From assembly GCA_028284155.1 (NCBI GenBank), contig JANQSF010000038.1, positions 1 through 36,431 on the forward strand: a stretch of DNA of 36,431 nt, written 5' to 3'. Positions 25,604 to 33,102 of the stretch are shown in pieces. The DNA is from Phycisphaeraceae bacterium (GTDB taxonomy: Bacteria; Planctomycetota; Phycisphaerae; Phycisphaerales; Phycisphaeraceae). The position numbers and the translations under genes are program-made. The notes beneath the pieces were generated by a model, which was not told the origin of the DNA, ran no database searches, and saw only the letters and a list, made by a program, of their open reading frames with translations. How positions within the stretch are numbered: the first letter of the stretch is position 1; every line of letters starts with the position of its first letter.

Positions 25604-26032
25604 ATGGTACATCAGGGCGAGATCCATCTGAACACGTCAGGCCACGGCGACATGCACGACCTGACGTCACGTGTGCAGGCGATCGTCGGCGAGAGTCAGA
25701 TCACGGCCGGCCTTGCGCACGTCTTCAACGTCGGATCGACATCGGCGATCGGCACGATCGAGTTTGAGCCGGGATTGCAGGAAGACTTGCCCGCCATCTT
25801 CAACAAGCTCATGCCGCCCAGCCGCGACTACGGCCACGAGCGCGCCTGGCACGACGGCAACGGCCACTCGCACCTGCAGGCGACGACGCTCGGCCCGGAG
25901 ATCACCGTCCCCGTCACGCAACGCAAGCTCGTGCTCGGCACGTGGCAGCAGGTGTTTCACCTCGAGTGCGACGTGAAGCCAAGACAACGCCGCGTGATCG
26001 TGACGGTCATGGGAAGGGAGGCGATAGACTAG
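25604..26032 (+). CDS. yjbQ: YjbQ/UPF0047 family protein
   Basis: This is a small single-domain protein of the YjbQ family, members of which show weak thiamine-phosphate synthase activity in E. coli, though the physiological role is unsettled. From the ATG at 25604 (GAGG 7 nt upstream) it is 142 residues. Family landmarks are GLAHVFNVGSTSAIGTIEFE, RDYGHERAWHDGNGHSHLQAT and KLVLGTWQQVFHLECD. The usual HTSA motif reads GSTSA here, so the first conserved His is missing, while the D-N-H-H cluster is kept. It is divergent from the beta-helix gene, with 60 nt holding both promoters. Confidence 0.88.
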   Translation: MVHQGEIHLNTSGHGDMHDLTSRVQAIVGESQITAGLAHVFNVGSTSAIGTIEFEPGLQEDLPAIFNKLMPPSRDYGHERAWHDGNGHSHLQATTLGPEITVPVTQRKLVLGTWQQVFHLECDVKPRQRRVIVTVMGREAID

Positions 26033-26135
26033 AAGCTGGTATGTGAGTTAAGACGGATAATTTGAAGTGGACACCGCCTCGTATCTGCTCATTGTCCCAA
26101 GCTCTCATTAACAGTACTGACAAAGGGTTATCGAA

Positions 26136-26528
26136 TTGAAATGTAATCCTATTGATGAAGCGCAAGCATTGCGTATCGCGATCGAGTCTAATCGACAGAA
26201 TGGTCGTGATCGCCACACTGGTTATCACATCGCTCTTGATGGGGATAGATGGCTTGTTTCTTCTGAAGATGAGATGATTGTGTGTGTTGATTCCAATTCA
26301 GGCGAGTTGCTGGCGCGCCACGCCGTTCTTGACCCGGTGGTCGCATTAACCAACAGCCGTGAATATGCGCTACGGCATAACCTGACGTGGAAACCACCGT
26401 TTTCGCTTGAGCTCCAGAACGATGGGTGGAAAGTTGGATCACACCAGCGTCAAACGATCGGTGGAGGGGTCTACATTCTTGTCAATCGTTATGGGGAAGT
26501 AACTGGACACCATATCAACGAAAAGTAG
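26136..26528 (+). CDS. Small orphan protein with an internal duplication
   Basis: A TTG at 26136 with AAAGGG 8 nt upstream opens 130 codons. The DNA from about 26033 to 26580 is visibly less GC-rich than the rest of the window and third positions are not G/C-biased, which suggests recent acquisition. The protein has two similar halves of helix plus beta hairpin: EAQALRIAIESN...YHIALDGDRWLV...CVDSNSGELLARH, and SREYALRHN...FSLELQNDGWKV...ILVNRYGEVTGHH. The pattern recalls PepSY-like or YrhB/Imm35-like folds, without a firm match. There is no signal peptide. An immunity-type role is possible but unsupported by a neighbouring toxin. Confidence 0.6.
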   Translation: MKCNPIDEAQALRIAIESNRQNGRDRHTGYHIALDGDRWLVSSEDEMIVCVDSNSGELLARHAVLDPVVALTNSREYALRHNLTWKPPFSLELQNDGWKVGSHQRQTIGGGVYILVNRYGEVTGHHINEK

Positions 26529-26582
26529 ACCGACTACCCCTGTGAATAGTTTACGAATTCTGAGAGACGTAGCTGCCAGAAT

Positions 26583-27374
26583 CTAATCATTCGGCCGATA
26601 GATGTACGCCCCAATGCGGTGCACGATGTCGAATTGCTCGTCCGCGATCTCGCGCAGCAGCTCATCGTGTTCGCGGTCGAACGCTTCGACCACTTCATTG
26701 GACAGCGTCGCGCCGATGCCGCGGCAGGCGCGGATTCGGCCGCGCCACGACGCGCGGGTAAACGTGATCGGCTCCTTGTACGCGATGCGTTCGACGACCT
26801 CGAACGGGCCGACGCTCCACGGCTCGGCCGGCGGCATGTCACCGGACCAGTCGCCGGCCGACCATGCGGGGTTGTGTTGCAGCACAAGCTTTTCGCTGGC
26901 CGCGGCGATCGGGTCTTCGCGCGGCAGCCAACCGATGTAGCTGGTGAACAGCCGACCACCAACGTCGAGCACGCGCTTGATCTCAGCGACGGCCTTGGGT
27001 TTGTCGAAGTAAAGAAAACACTGCGCCGCGCAAACGAGGTCGAACGCATTGTCGGGCTGCCCCGTGTCCTCAGCCGGCCGAACGTCGAAGGTGATGTCGA
27101 GGCTTTGTTCTTGCGCGAGCCGCCGCGCCGCGTTGATCTGTCCCTCGGCGATGTCAAGCCCCGTCACGAAAGCACCACGCGACGCAAACTGCCGCGCGAG
27201 TACACCCGTGCCCGTGCCCAGGTCGAGTACGCGTTGGCCTTGCACGCCGACGCCCAGCGCGTGGATGCGGTCGTAAAACGTCTGCGGGTAGCCGGGGCGG
27301 TATACCGCGTAGTCGTCGGAGGTCAGACTCCAATCGATGTTGCGGCCCTGGTCGTGTGCGCTGAAGGTCGGCAT
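26583..27374 (-). CDS. Class I SAM-dependent methyltransferase
   Basis: The 263-residue protein has the Rossmann-like methyltransferase fold. Motif I is VLDLGTGTGVLA (49-60), the acidic end of strand two is VTGLDIAEGQ (about 70-79), motif post-II includes DVRPAEDTG, and motif IV is FDLVCAAQCFLYFD. The C-terminal part (about 150-263) is rich in Trp and Glu, as in ubiquinone/trans-aconitate-type methyltransferases, and probably forms the substrate lid. The substrate cannot be predicted. The nadR stop at 27399 is 24 nt upstream on the same strand, so it may be the last gene of a pnuC-nadR transcript. No strong Shine-Dalgarno sequence precedes the ATG at 27374. Confidence 0.82.
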   Translation of the reverse strand: MPTFSAHDQGRNIDWSLTSDDYAVYRPGYPQTFYDRIHALGVGVQGQRVLDLGTGTGVLARQFASRGAFVTGLDIAEGQINAARRLAQEQSLDITFDVRPAEDTGQPDNAFDLVCAAQCFLYFDKPKAVAEIKRVLDVGGRLFTSYIGWLPREDPIAAASEKLVLQHNPAWSAGDWSGDMPPAEPWSVGPFEVVERIAYKEPITFTRASWRGRIRACRGIGATLSNEVVEAFDREHDELLREIADEQFDIVHRIGAYIYRPND

Positions 27375-27398
27375 GGTGGTCAGCCCGATGATGTCAGC

Positions 27399-28370
27399 CT
27401 ACGTCGTAACAAGCATGTTATCCACGGCCTCGACGGCTTGTGCGAAGCGCTGATCCCAATCTCCGCTGATCAGGGTGTAGGGCACGTTTGCTTCGTCGTG
27501 GGCATTCACGCACTGGTTGAAAAAGGCTCGGCGTCGCGGCTCGTCGGGGAAGTAGCGTTGATCGTCGTCGACCCACGGCACGTCCGTGTCGAGCAGAAGT
27601 GTCAGGTCGTACGTGCGGCTGCGTGCCAGTTCGTCGATCCAGGCGGGGCATGATCTGAACAGCGTTCGGCTCCAGACGGTGGTCAGCAGGGCGTTCGTGT
27701 CGCAGAACAACACGCGGTTGGCCTGGCGGGCCATCGCGTCTTCGGTGGCCAATTGGCCGACGGCGATCTTGTCGATGTCGGCTGGTTCGCAGGCTCCGCC
27801 TTTGGGGTCAAGTAGCGGCCGTGCGTATTCCCATGCGTAGGTCGTGTTGTAATGACAGGCCAGATCGTGGGTGAGCGTGGACTTACCCGTGGATTCCGGC
27901 CCCGTAATGCAGACGCGCTTGACGTAATGTGGGCGGACGCATTCGGGCAGCATGGCCCAGTGGCGCATCGGGTCCTCGCGGATCATGGTGCCCGAGATGG
28001 GCATCAGTTCACGCCCGCGATCCACGACGACCGACTCGGCGTTCAGCGTCCTGGAGAGTTGGTCGCCGTAGTCTTCAGAGGTTAACACCAAGTCGATCGG
28101 CCCGCCGACCGCCTCGGTGACGACACGTTTCCAGATGTTCCAGAAGTCGGCGTGGTCGGCCGGCTCTTGAGGCAGGTCTTCGGTGACGTGGACGATCCGA
28201 ACGTCGTCGTGTGGGAACATCTCACACATCCACCGATAGCGCAGGTCGCCGGCGATCGGCTCGCGGTCGAGTGTGCAGACCAGCACGGTGAGCTGCCGTA
28301 CATAGTGGCGCGCGAAGTCCACCAGGAATTGGTGCCCGCGATGCGGCGGCAGGAACTTGCCGAGGATCAT
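27399..28370 (-). CDS. nadR: Bifunctional NMN adenylyltransferase / ribosylnicotinamide kinase (NadR, no HTH)
   Basis: NadR phosphorylates nicotinamide riboside to NMN and adenylates NMN to NAD. The nucleotidyltransferase domain (1 to about 150) has GKFLPPHRGH (4-13) with the HxGH motif and ISGTMIRED (about 125). The kinase domain (about 155-323) has Walker A GPESTGKST (157-165). The helix-turn-helix repressor domain of E. coli NadR is absent. The ATG at 28370 overlaps the pnuC stop as ATGA, a sign of translational coupling. The frame opening at 28415 would overlap pnuC by 49 nt and add no family residues. Together with PnuC it makes a two-gene NAD salvage route. Confidence 0.93.
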   Translation of the reverse strand: MILGKFLPPHRGHQFLVDFARHYVRQLTVLVCTLDREPIAGDLRYRWMCEMFPHDDVRIVHVTEDLPQEPADHADFWNIWKRVVTEAVGGPIDLVLTSEDYGDQLSRTLNAESVVVDRGRELMPISGTMIREDPMRHWAMLPECVRPHYVKRVCITGPESTGKSTLTHDLACHYNTTYAWEYARPLLDPKGGACEPADIDKIAVGQLATEDAMARQANRVLFCDTNALLTTVWSRTLFRSCPAWIDELARSRTYDLTLLLDTDVPWVDDDQRYFPDEPRRRAFFNQCVNAHDEANVPYTLISGDWDQRFAQAVEAVDNMLVTT

Positions 28371-28948
28371 GCCTCGGCCGGACCGGCGGGTGTCGGTTGC
28401 AGGCTTCGACGCCACGTGAAGAATCCCATGATGGCCAAGATCAAAAAGACGCCGTACAGCCCGCTCGTGACGTAAAGCTCCTTAGCGATATACACGCCGA
28501 TCGCCATGACATCAACCGCGATCCAGAACAGCCAACTCTCAAGCCGTTTTCGCGCAAGCAGGTACTGCGCGATCAGGCTGAACGCCGTCGTGGCGGCGTC
28601 CCAGTAGGGCAACGCCGCGTCGGTCTGCGTGTCCATCGTCCAACCCAGCCCGGCCGTCGCTGCCAGTCCGACGACGACCCAGACCGGCAAAGCGATCGCC
28701 GAGAGGCGGGTCACCGGCGCGGTCGACTCGCGAGGCCCGCCGCGCAGCCAATACCACCAACCGTACAGGCCGAGGACGACGTACACGACGTGCAACCCGA
28801 CATCTGAATAAAGCTTGGCCTGGAAGAAGATCCAGATGTACAGCACGACCTGCACGAGACCGGTCGGCCAACACCAGATGTTCTGACGCACGGTAAGCCA
28901 AACGCAGGTCAGCCCAAACACGGTCGCAATGATCTCGATGGTTGTCAT
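28367..28948 (-). CDS. pnuC: Nicotinamide riboside transporter PnuC
   Basis: PnuC is a facilitator of the inner membrane that takes up nicotinamide riboside, trapped inside by NadR phosphorylation. The 193 residues from the ATG at 28948 hold about seven helices. Family motifs include QNIWCWPTGLVQVVLYIWIFF, the WxxW-like YGWWYWLRGG, the middle helix YWDAATTAFSLIAQYLLARK, and W-x-x-VD-x(2-3)-I in LFWIAVDVMAIGVYI. A TTG at 29014 is in frame but would add a hydrophilic leader that the family lacks. The stop overlaps the nadR start. Confidence 0.92.
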   Translation of the reverse strand: MTTIEIIATVFGLTCVWLTVRQNIWCWPTGLVQVVLYIWIFFQAKLYSDVGLHVVYVVLGLYGWWYWLRGGPRESTAPVTRLSAIALPVWVVVGLAATAGLGWTMDTQTDAALPYWDAATTAFSLIAQYLLARKRLESWLFWIAVDVMAIGVYIAKELYVTSGLYGVFLILAIMGFFTWRRSLQPTPAGPAEA

Positions 28949-29294
28949 GCGGGACGGGCTGAGAACGGGGAGAGTCGGTTGTCGATTGGCGGCCGGTTGT
29001 AACTGATCCGCCAAGCGGTCGCGATATGGTCAAGCGGTGTGCCGGACAGGTCAAGTCAAGTAGTCTGGCTTACCTGGTTGTGTCGGCAAGGTCGTCAGCA
29101 GGGGAGCCAACACACGGCCGAGGGCGGAGCCCGAGGGGGGTGTGATGCCGGTGGCACTGCGATTGGACGTGGGACGCGGCCGCGGTGCTGATGTGAGCTT
29201 CACTGTGGCATTTGATGGAGATTCGATCCCTATCTTGTAAGACGCGACGTAGCGCCGTCGACTAACTAGTTGAACGACTGTTTCGGAGTCTCGC
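28949..29294. other. Divergent spacer between pnuC and the sigma-factor gene
   Basis: These 346 nt hold no credible ORF. The spacer must carry the promoters of pnuC (minus) and the sigma gene (plus). I found no consensus -35/-10 pair, no clear riboswitch fold, and no REP-like element. GGAG at 29285-29288 is the sigma gene's Shine-Dalgarno sequence. Confidence 0.5.
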
Positions 29295-29840
29295 GTGAGT
29301 GTAGATTGGCCTTCCATCCTCGCTGAACACGGCCCCGCGGTGTGGCGGACCGCTCGCCGGGTATTGGGTGACGACACGGAGGCCGCGGACTGTTTTCAGG
29401 ACACGTTCGTCGCCGCCCTGGAACTGTCCGCCCGGCAGGAGGTCCGTAATTGGTCGGCTGTGCTGCGACGCATCGCTAGCTGCCGCGCGGTGGACCGATT
29501 GAGACAGCGCTCGCGACACGAGCGTCGCATCGTTGCGACGCCGCCGGACAGCACGTTCGCGAAAGAGGCGGACCCAGGCCGACATGCCGAGGCGACAGAA
29601 CTGGCTGACCGATTGCGCGACGCAATCGCCCGGTTACCCGACTTGCAAGCCCAGGTCTTTTGTCTTCGATCGGTCGAGCAGATGCGTTACGACGAGATCG
29701 CCGACGCCCTTGGGCTGACCGTGAACCATGTAGGCGTGTTGCTCAAACGGGCACGTGCAGGACTGAAGGAACTGCTTGATGGCGACCCGCCGCGACCGGC
29801 GCCCGCGGCTGAACCCGCCGCCGGTGAGGTGCAACCATGA
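29295..29840 (+). CDS. ECF-type RNA polymerase sigma factor
   Basis: The GTG at 29295 has GGAG 6 nt upstream and gives 181 residues. Region 2 (about 10-75) includes DDTEAADCFQDTFVAALE and NWSAVLRRIASCRAVDRLRQRSR, the -10 recognition and core-binding segment. Region 4 (about 110-165) includes LPDLQAQVFCLRSVEQMRYDEIADALGLTVNHVGVLLKRARAGL, a helix-turn-helix that reads the -35 element. A short Pro/Ala tail follows. The stop overlaps the ATG of the next gene (ATGA), the usual arrangement for an ECF factor and its regulator. The target regulon cannot be predicted. Confidence 0.9.
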   Translation: MSVDWPSILAEHGPAVWRTARRVLGDDTEAADCFQDTFVAALELSARQEVRNWSAVLRRIASCRAVDRLRQRSRHERRIVATPPDSTFAKEADPGRHAEATELADRLRDAIARLPDLQAQVFCLRSVEQMRYDEIADALGLTVNHVGVLLKRARAGLKELLDGDPPRPAPAAEPAAGEVQP

Positions 29841-31105
29841 CCGACTCACACAACCGCCCTGACGTGAACGAGACGCTCGACCTGGCCGTCGAAGCGATGC
29901 GCGACGCTTGCGAGACCAACGCACAGCCGCCCGCCGAACTCACCACCGCCACACTCGCCCGACTCGAAGGACGTTCACCAAGCGCTTCCCAATCCCAATC
30001 CCAACCCCCAACCGACGCCGCGCCCGGTGCGGCCAAGCCATGGAGACACATCATGTTTAAGACAGCCCAATACGGATCGATCGCCGCCGTCCTCGCCCTT
30101 ATCGCCGGTTTGTTCCTCTGGCTTGGACCGGGCGGCAGCACGAATGTCGCATTCGCTGAGGTCGCGAAGAAACTCGACAAGGTCAAGACCGCACGTTTCA
30201 TCACGACGATGAAGTACGGCGACCAGCCGGCCATGACCACCAAACAATTCATCCGCAACGACGGCATGATGCGGCAAGAGATGCCGATGGGCATCGTCAT
30301 GGTGATCGACACCCAAAAACAACAGGGCCTGCTGATCCAGACCCAGCGCAAGATCGCACAGCGCGTGACGTTCGACGGCTTACCGATGCAGAACATGATG
30401 GCCAACAACCCCATCGAACAGATGCGCAAGATGCGCAATCCCGACGCCAAGCCGATCGGTAAGGAAAGACTCAATGGCAGGGAGATGCTGATTTACGAGA
30501 TCCAGCAACCCATGCTGAAGGAGTTGAACGCGACGTTCAAGTTGTGGGTCGACCCGAAAACCGAACTGCCCGTGCAGGTTCTAATGACCATGCCCGTGCC
30601 GGACACCGAAGAACGCGCGACGATCACGATCGACCGGTTCGTGTGGAACGAGCCGATGGACGAAGCGCTGTTCAGCATGGAGCCGCCCGAGGGCTACCAG
30701 GTTCAGGACTTGCGTTTCAGTTACGAGCCAAAGACCGCGATCGTTAAGACGCTCCGCCTGTACACCGACGTGTCTGACGGCGCATTCCCGGACGATATGA
30801 GCCCGGGCCTGAACGTGAAGTACGTCAAGCTGCTCGGCAAGAAGATCAAGGGCCAGATGACGCCCGAGCAGGAACAGTCGCTGACGCAGGTCGGTATTGG
30901 TGCGCAGATGCCCTTGCAACTGAAGGCAATGGACCGCGACTGGAATTACGCCGGCAAAGGCCTCAAGATCGGGCAGGGCGACAAACCCATTGCCTGGTTC
31001 AAGACGGAAACCGGCCAAGCCTATGTCGTCATCATGGACGACCTGTCGGTACGAGAGGTGGATGAAGCGGGCTTGAAAGCCATCGTGGGTAAACGTGATA
31101 ACTGA
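29837..31105 (+). CDS. Single-pass sigma partner with LolA/RseB-like periplasmic domain
   Basis: Of 422 residues, 1-70 are cytoplasmic with a short helix (NETLDLAVEAMRDACE) and a Ser/Gln/Pro linker, 79-97 form one transmembrane segment (SIAAVLALIAGLFLWL), and about 105-290 resemble LolA/RseB/'outer-membrane lipoprotein-sorting' domains (AEVAKKLDKVKTARFITTMKY, KLWVDPKTELPVQV, DEALFSMEPPEGYQVQ). A C-terminal region (about 290-422) is unassigned. The coupling to the sigma gene suggests an anti-sigma role for the cytoplasmic part, which lacks a zinc-binding HxxxCxxC. An internal ATG at 30053 with GGAG 7 nt upstream would start a separate secreted form with a signal ending NVAFA. Confidence 0.7.
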   Translation: MTDSHNRPDVNETLDLAVEAMRDACETNAQPPAELTTATLARLEGRSPSASQSQSQPPTDAAPGAAKPWRHIMFKTAQYGSIAAVLALIAGLFLWLGPGGSTNVAFAEVAKKLDKVKTARFITTMKYGDQPAMTTKQFIRNDGMMRQEMPMGIVMVIDTQKQQGLLIQTQRKIAQRVTFDGLPMQNMMANNPIEQMRKMRNPDAKPIGKERLNGREMLIYEIQQPMLKELNATFKLWVDPKTELPVQVLMTMPVPDTEERATITIDRFVWNEPMDEALFSMEPPEGYQVQDLRFSYEPKTAIVKTLRLYTDVSDGAFPDDMSPGLNVKYVKLLGKKIKGQMTPEQEQSLTQVGIGAQMPLQLKAMDRDWNYAGKGLKIGQGDKPIAWFKTETGQAYVVIMDDLSVREVDEAGLKAIVGKRDN

Positions 31106-31151
31106 CCACGTTTACACGACCCGCTGACCAGGAATACGAACAGTGCCGGGG

Positions 31152-31184
31152 CCTGTGGCACGCAATGCCCTTGCGTGCCACAGG
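31152..31184. repeat. Perfect 14-bp hairpin after the sigma operon
   Basis: CCTGTGGCACGCAA pairs perfectly with TTGCGTGCCACAGG around a 5-nt loop, 46 nt after the operon's last stop. There is no U-tract on either strand, so it is not a standard terminator. GTGGCACG is shared with the ends of the pair at 33742-33812. A weaker 7-bp hairpin (TGGGGCA/TGCCCCA) lies at 31271-31295. Confidence 0.65.
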
Positions 31185-31297
31185 TCATTCGGAGGTCAGC
31201 GCCAATCAGTCATCTAATCGAACGTTGGCGCGGGGATCGCGGTATCGGTCGCGAACATCACGACATCCACTGGGGCACGCCGAGCCTCTGCCCCAGC

Positions 31298-31371
31298 GGT
31301 AGGCCGGGCACATTGCCCGGCAATCACGTGTCATTGAGCGTCCAACCGCCGGGCAACGTGCCCGGCCTACC
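31298..31371. repeat. REP/BIME-like inverted pair with GTAG feet (24-26-24)
   Basis: Arms 31298-31321 and 31348-31371 are reverse complements at 23 of 24 positions, separated by 26 nt. Each arm has GTAG followed by the hairpin GCCGGGCA-CAT-TGCCCGGC, and the second ends CTAC. The geometry equals that of 1312-1385. It lies in the 374-nt spacer between the convergent sigma operon and rny. The rest of the spacer holds only the hairpin at 31152. Confidence 0.8.
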
Positions 31372-31479
31372 TGCTAGCGCGGTCGCCAATGCGAGTAGCA
31401 AGATTGCGGGGCTGCGGTACGTTGGAAACATGACGTGACGCCGTTGAGTACATGCATTCACTATGGGACGTTCACAATT

Positions 31480-33102
31480 CTACCGCGCATAATCCACCGT
31501 TCGCATCTCACGCAGCACCGTCACGCGGATCTCACCGGGGAACGTCATCTCTTCGCTGACGCGTTTAGCGATCTCTCTTGCGATGTACGTGCAGTTGGCG
31601 TCGTCGACGTCGTCGGGGTCAACGATGACGCGGACCTCTCGGCCGGCCTGGATGGCGTAGGCTTCTTTGACGCCGGTCTTGCTGCGGGCGATGTCTTCTA
31701 GCTGCTCTAAGCGCTTGATGTAGCGTTCGAGCGTTTCGCGGCGTGCGCCGGGGCGGGCGCCGCTGATGGCGTCGGCGGCCATGACGATGGGGGTGTAGGG
31801 CGTCGTGGCGGGGATGTCGTTGTGGTGGCCGGCCACGGCGTTGAGGACGGCTTCCTTTTCGCCGAACTTCTTGCAGAACTCGGCGCCGATCGCGGGGTGG
31901 CCGCCTTCGACCTCGTGGTCCATCGCTTTGCCGATGTCGTGCAGGAAGCCGCAGCGTCGGGCGAGGTCGCCATCCAAGCCAAGCTCGTCGGCGATGACCT
32001 GACAGAGGAACGCGGTCTCCATCGAGTGGCGGAGGATGTTTTGGCCGTAGCTGGTGCGGTAGTAGAGTCGGCCCATCATCTCGCTGATCTTGCCGTGCAG
32101 GCCCTGGATGTTGGCTTCGATGCAGGCGTCCTTGCCGAACTTGACGATCTTGCGCTCGATCTCCTCGCGCATCTGCTCGACGACTTCCTCGATGCGGGTC
32201 GGGTGGATTCGGCCGTCGTCGATGAGCTTGCGCATCGAGTCGGCCGCGACGGCGCGGCGCACGGGGTCGAAGCAGGAGACGACGATAACGCCCGGCGTGT
32301 CGTCGACGATGACATCGACGCCGGTGGACTTCTCGAACGCGCGAATGTTGCGGCCCTCTCGGCCGATGACCCGGCCTTTCATGTCGTCGGACGGGATCTG
32401 GATCGAGCTGATCGTCGCCTCGGCGGTGTGCTCGCTGGCGTAGCGCTGGATGGCTTGCAGGGTGATCTTCAAGGCATTCTCACGCGCCTCTTCCTCGGCC
32501 TGCTCCTGGGCGCGTTGGATGATCTGCGCGGCCTCGTGCTGCGACGACTGTTCGACGAGGCGGAGTGCTTCTTTGCGGGCCTCGTCTTCATTCATATTGG
32601 AGACGCGCAGCAGTGTCTGCTTGGCTTCCTGCCGCGTCTTCTCGACGATGTCGCGCTGCTCTGCCACCATCTGATCGAGTTCAGCCTCCTTGGCGGCGAC
32701 CTTTTTTTCGCGGTCTTTCAATCCCTCGTCGAGTTCGCCGAGGTATTTCTCTTTGGTCGTCAGCACGTCGAGTTTGCGGTCGAGGTTGTCCTCGCGTTTG
32801 GTCAGACGGTTTTCGGTTTCCTTGAGTTCTTTGCGGACCTCGGCCGACTCGTTTTCGAAGTCTTCGCGTCGCTTGGCCAGTTCGTTTCGGCCGTCCAACT
32901 CCATCTGTTTCTTGGTCGTTTCGGCGTCGGTCTGTGCCTGTTTGGTGATGCGTTCGGCTTCGGTTTTGGCGTCGCTGATGGCCTTGCCGCCGATCGCCTT
33001 GCCGAGGAAGAACATGCCGACCGCGCCGAGAACGATGCCGCCGACGCCCGCGCCGGCGACGGCGCCGGCTGCCATTTCCGCGAGGACGAGGTAAGAAAAC
33101 AA
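31480..33102 (-). CDS. rny: Ribonuclease Y
   Basis: RNase Y is a membrane-anchored endoribonuclease that starts mRNA decay. The layout is complete: an N-terminal helix ([17 protein letters not shown]), a long coiled coil (about 35-215), a KH domain with [15 protein letters not shown] (about 240), and an HD domain with [13 protein letters not shown] (about 355) and [12 protein letters not shown] (about 387), the metal-binding His-Asp. It ends [22 protein letters not shown], the family's usual C-terminus. I chose the TTG at 33102 because AAAGGG lies 8 nt upstream, giving 540 residues. The ATG at 33075 has no good site, and the longer frame to 33255 adds Arg/Pro-rich residues unlike the family. 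Confidence 0.93.
   Translation of the reverse strand: MFSYLVLAEMAAGAVAGAGVGGIVLGAVGMFFLGKAIGGKAISDAKTEAERITKQAQTDAETTKKQMELDGRNELAKRREDFENESAEVRKELKETENRLTKREDNLDRKLDVLTTKEKYLGELDEGLKDREKKVAAKEAELDQMVAEQRDIVEKTRQEAKQTLLRVSNMNEDEARKEALRLVEQSSQHEAAQIIQRAQEQAEEEARENALKITLQAIQRYASEHTAEATISSIQIPSDDMKGRVIGREGRNIRAFEKSTGVDVIVDDTPGVIVVSCFDPVRRAVAADSMRKLIDDGRIHPTRIEEVVEQMREEIERKIVKFGKDACIEANIQGLHGKISEMMGRLYYRTSYGQNILRHSMETAFLCQVIADELGLDGDLARRCGFLHDIGKAMDHEVEGGHPAIGAEFCKKFGEKEAVLNAVAGHHNDIPATTPYTPIVMAADAISGARPGARRETLERYIKRLEQLEDIARSKTGVKEAYAIQAGREVRVIVDPDDVDDANCTYIAREIAKRVSEEMTFPGEIRVTVLREMRTVDYAR

Noticed and set aside
28949..29294. NAD-type riboswitch upstream of pnuC
   Set aside because: Plausible by position, but I could not fold a convincing conserved core by eye, so it is raised as a check only.
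31175..31438. 87-codon plus-strand ORF after the sigma operon
   Set aside because: It runs straight through the inverted pair at 31298-31371, has no Shine-Dalgarno sequence, and has a composition like random high-GC frames.
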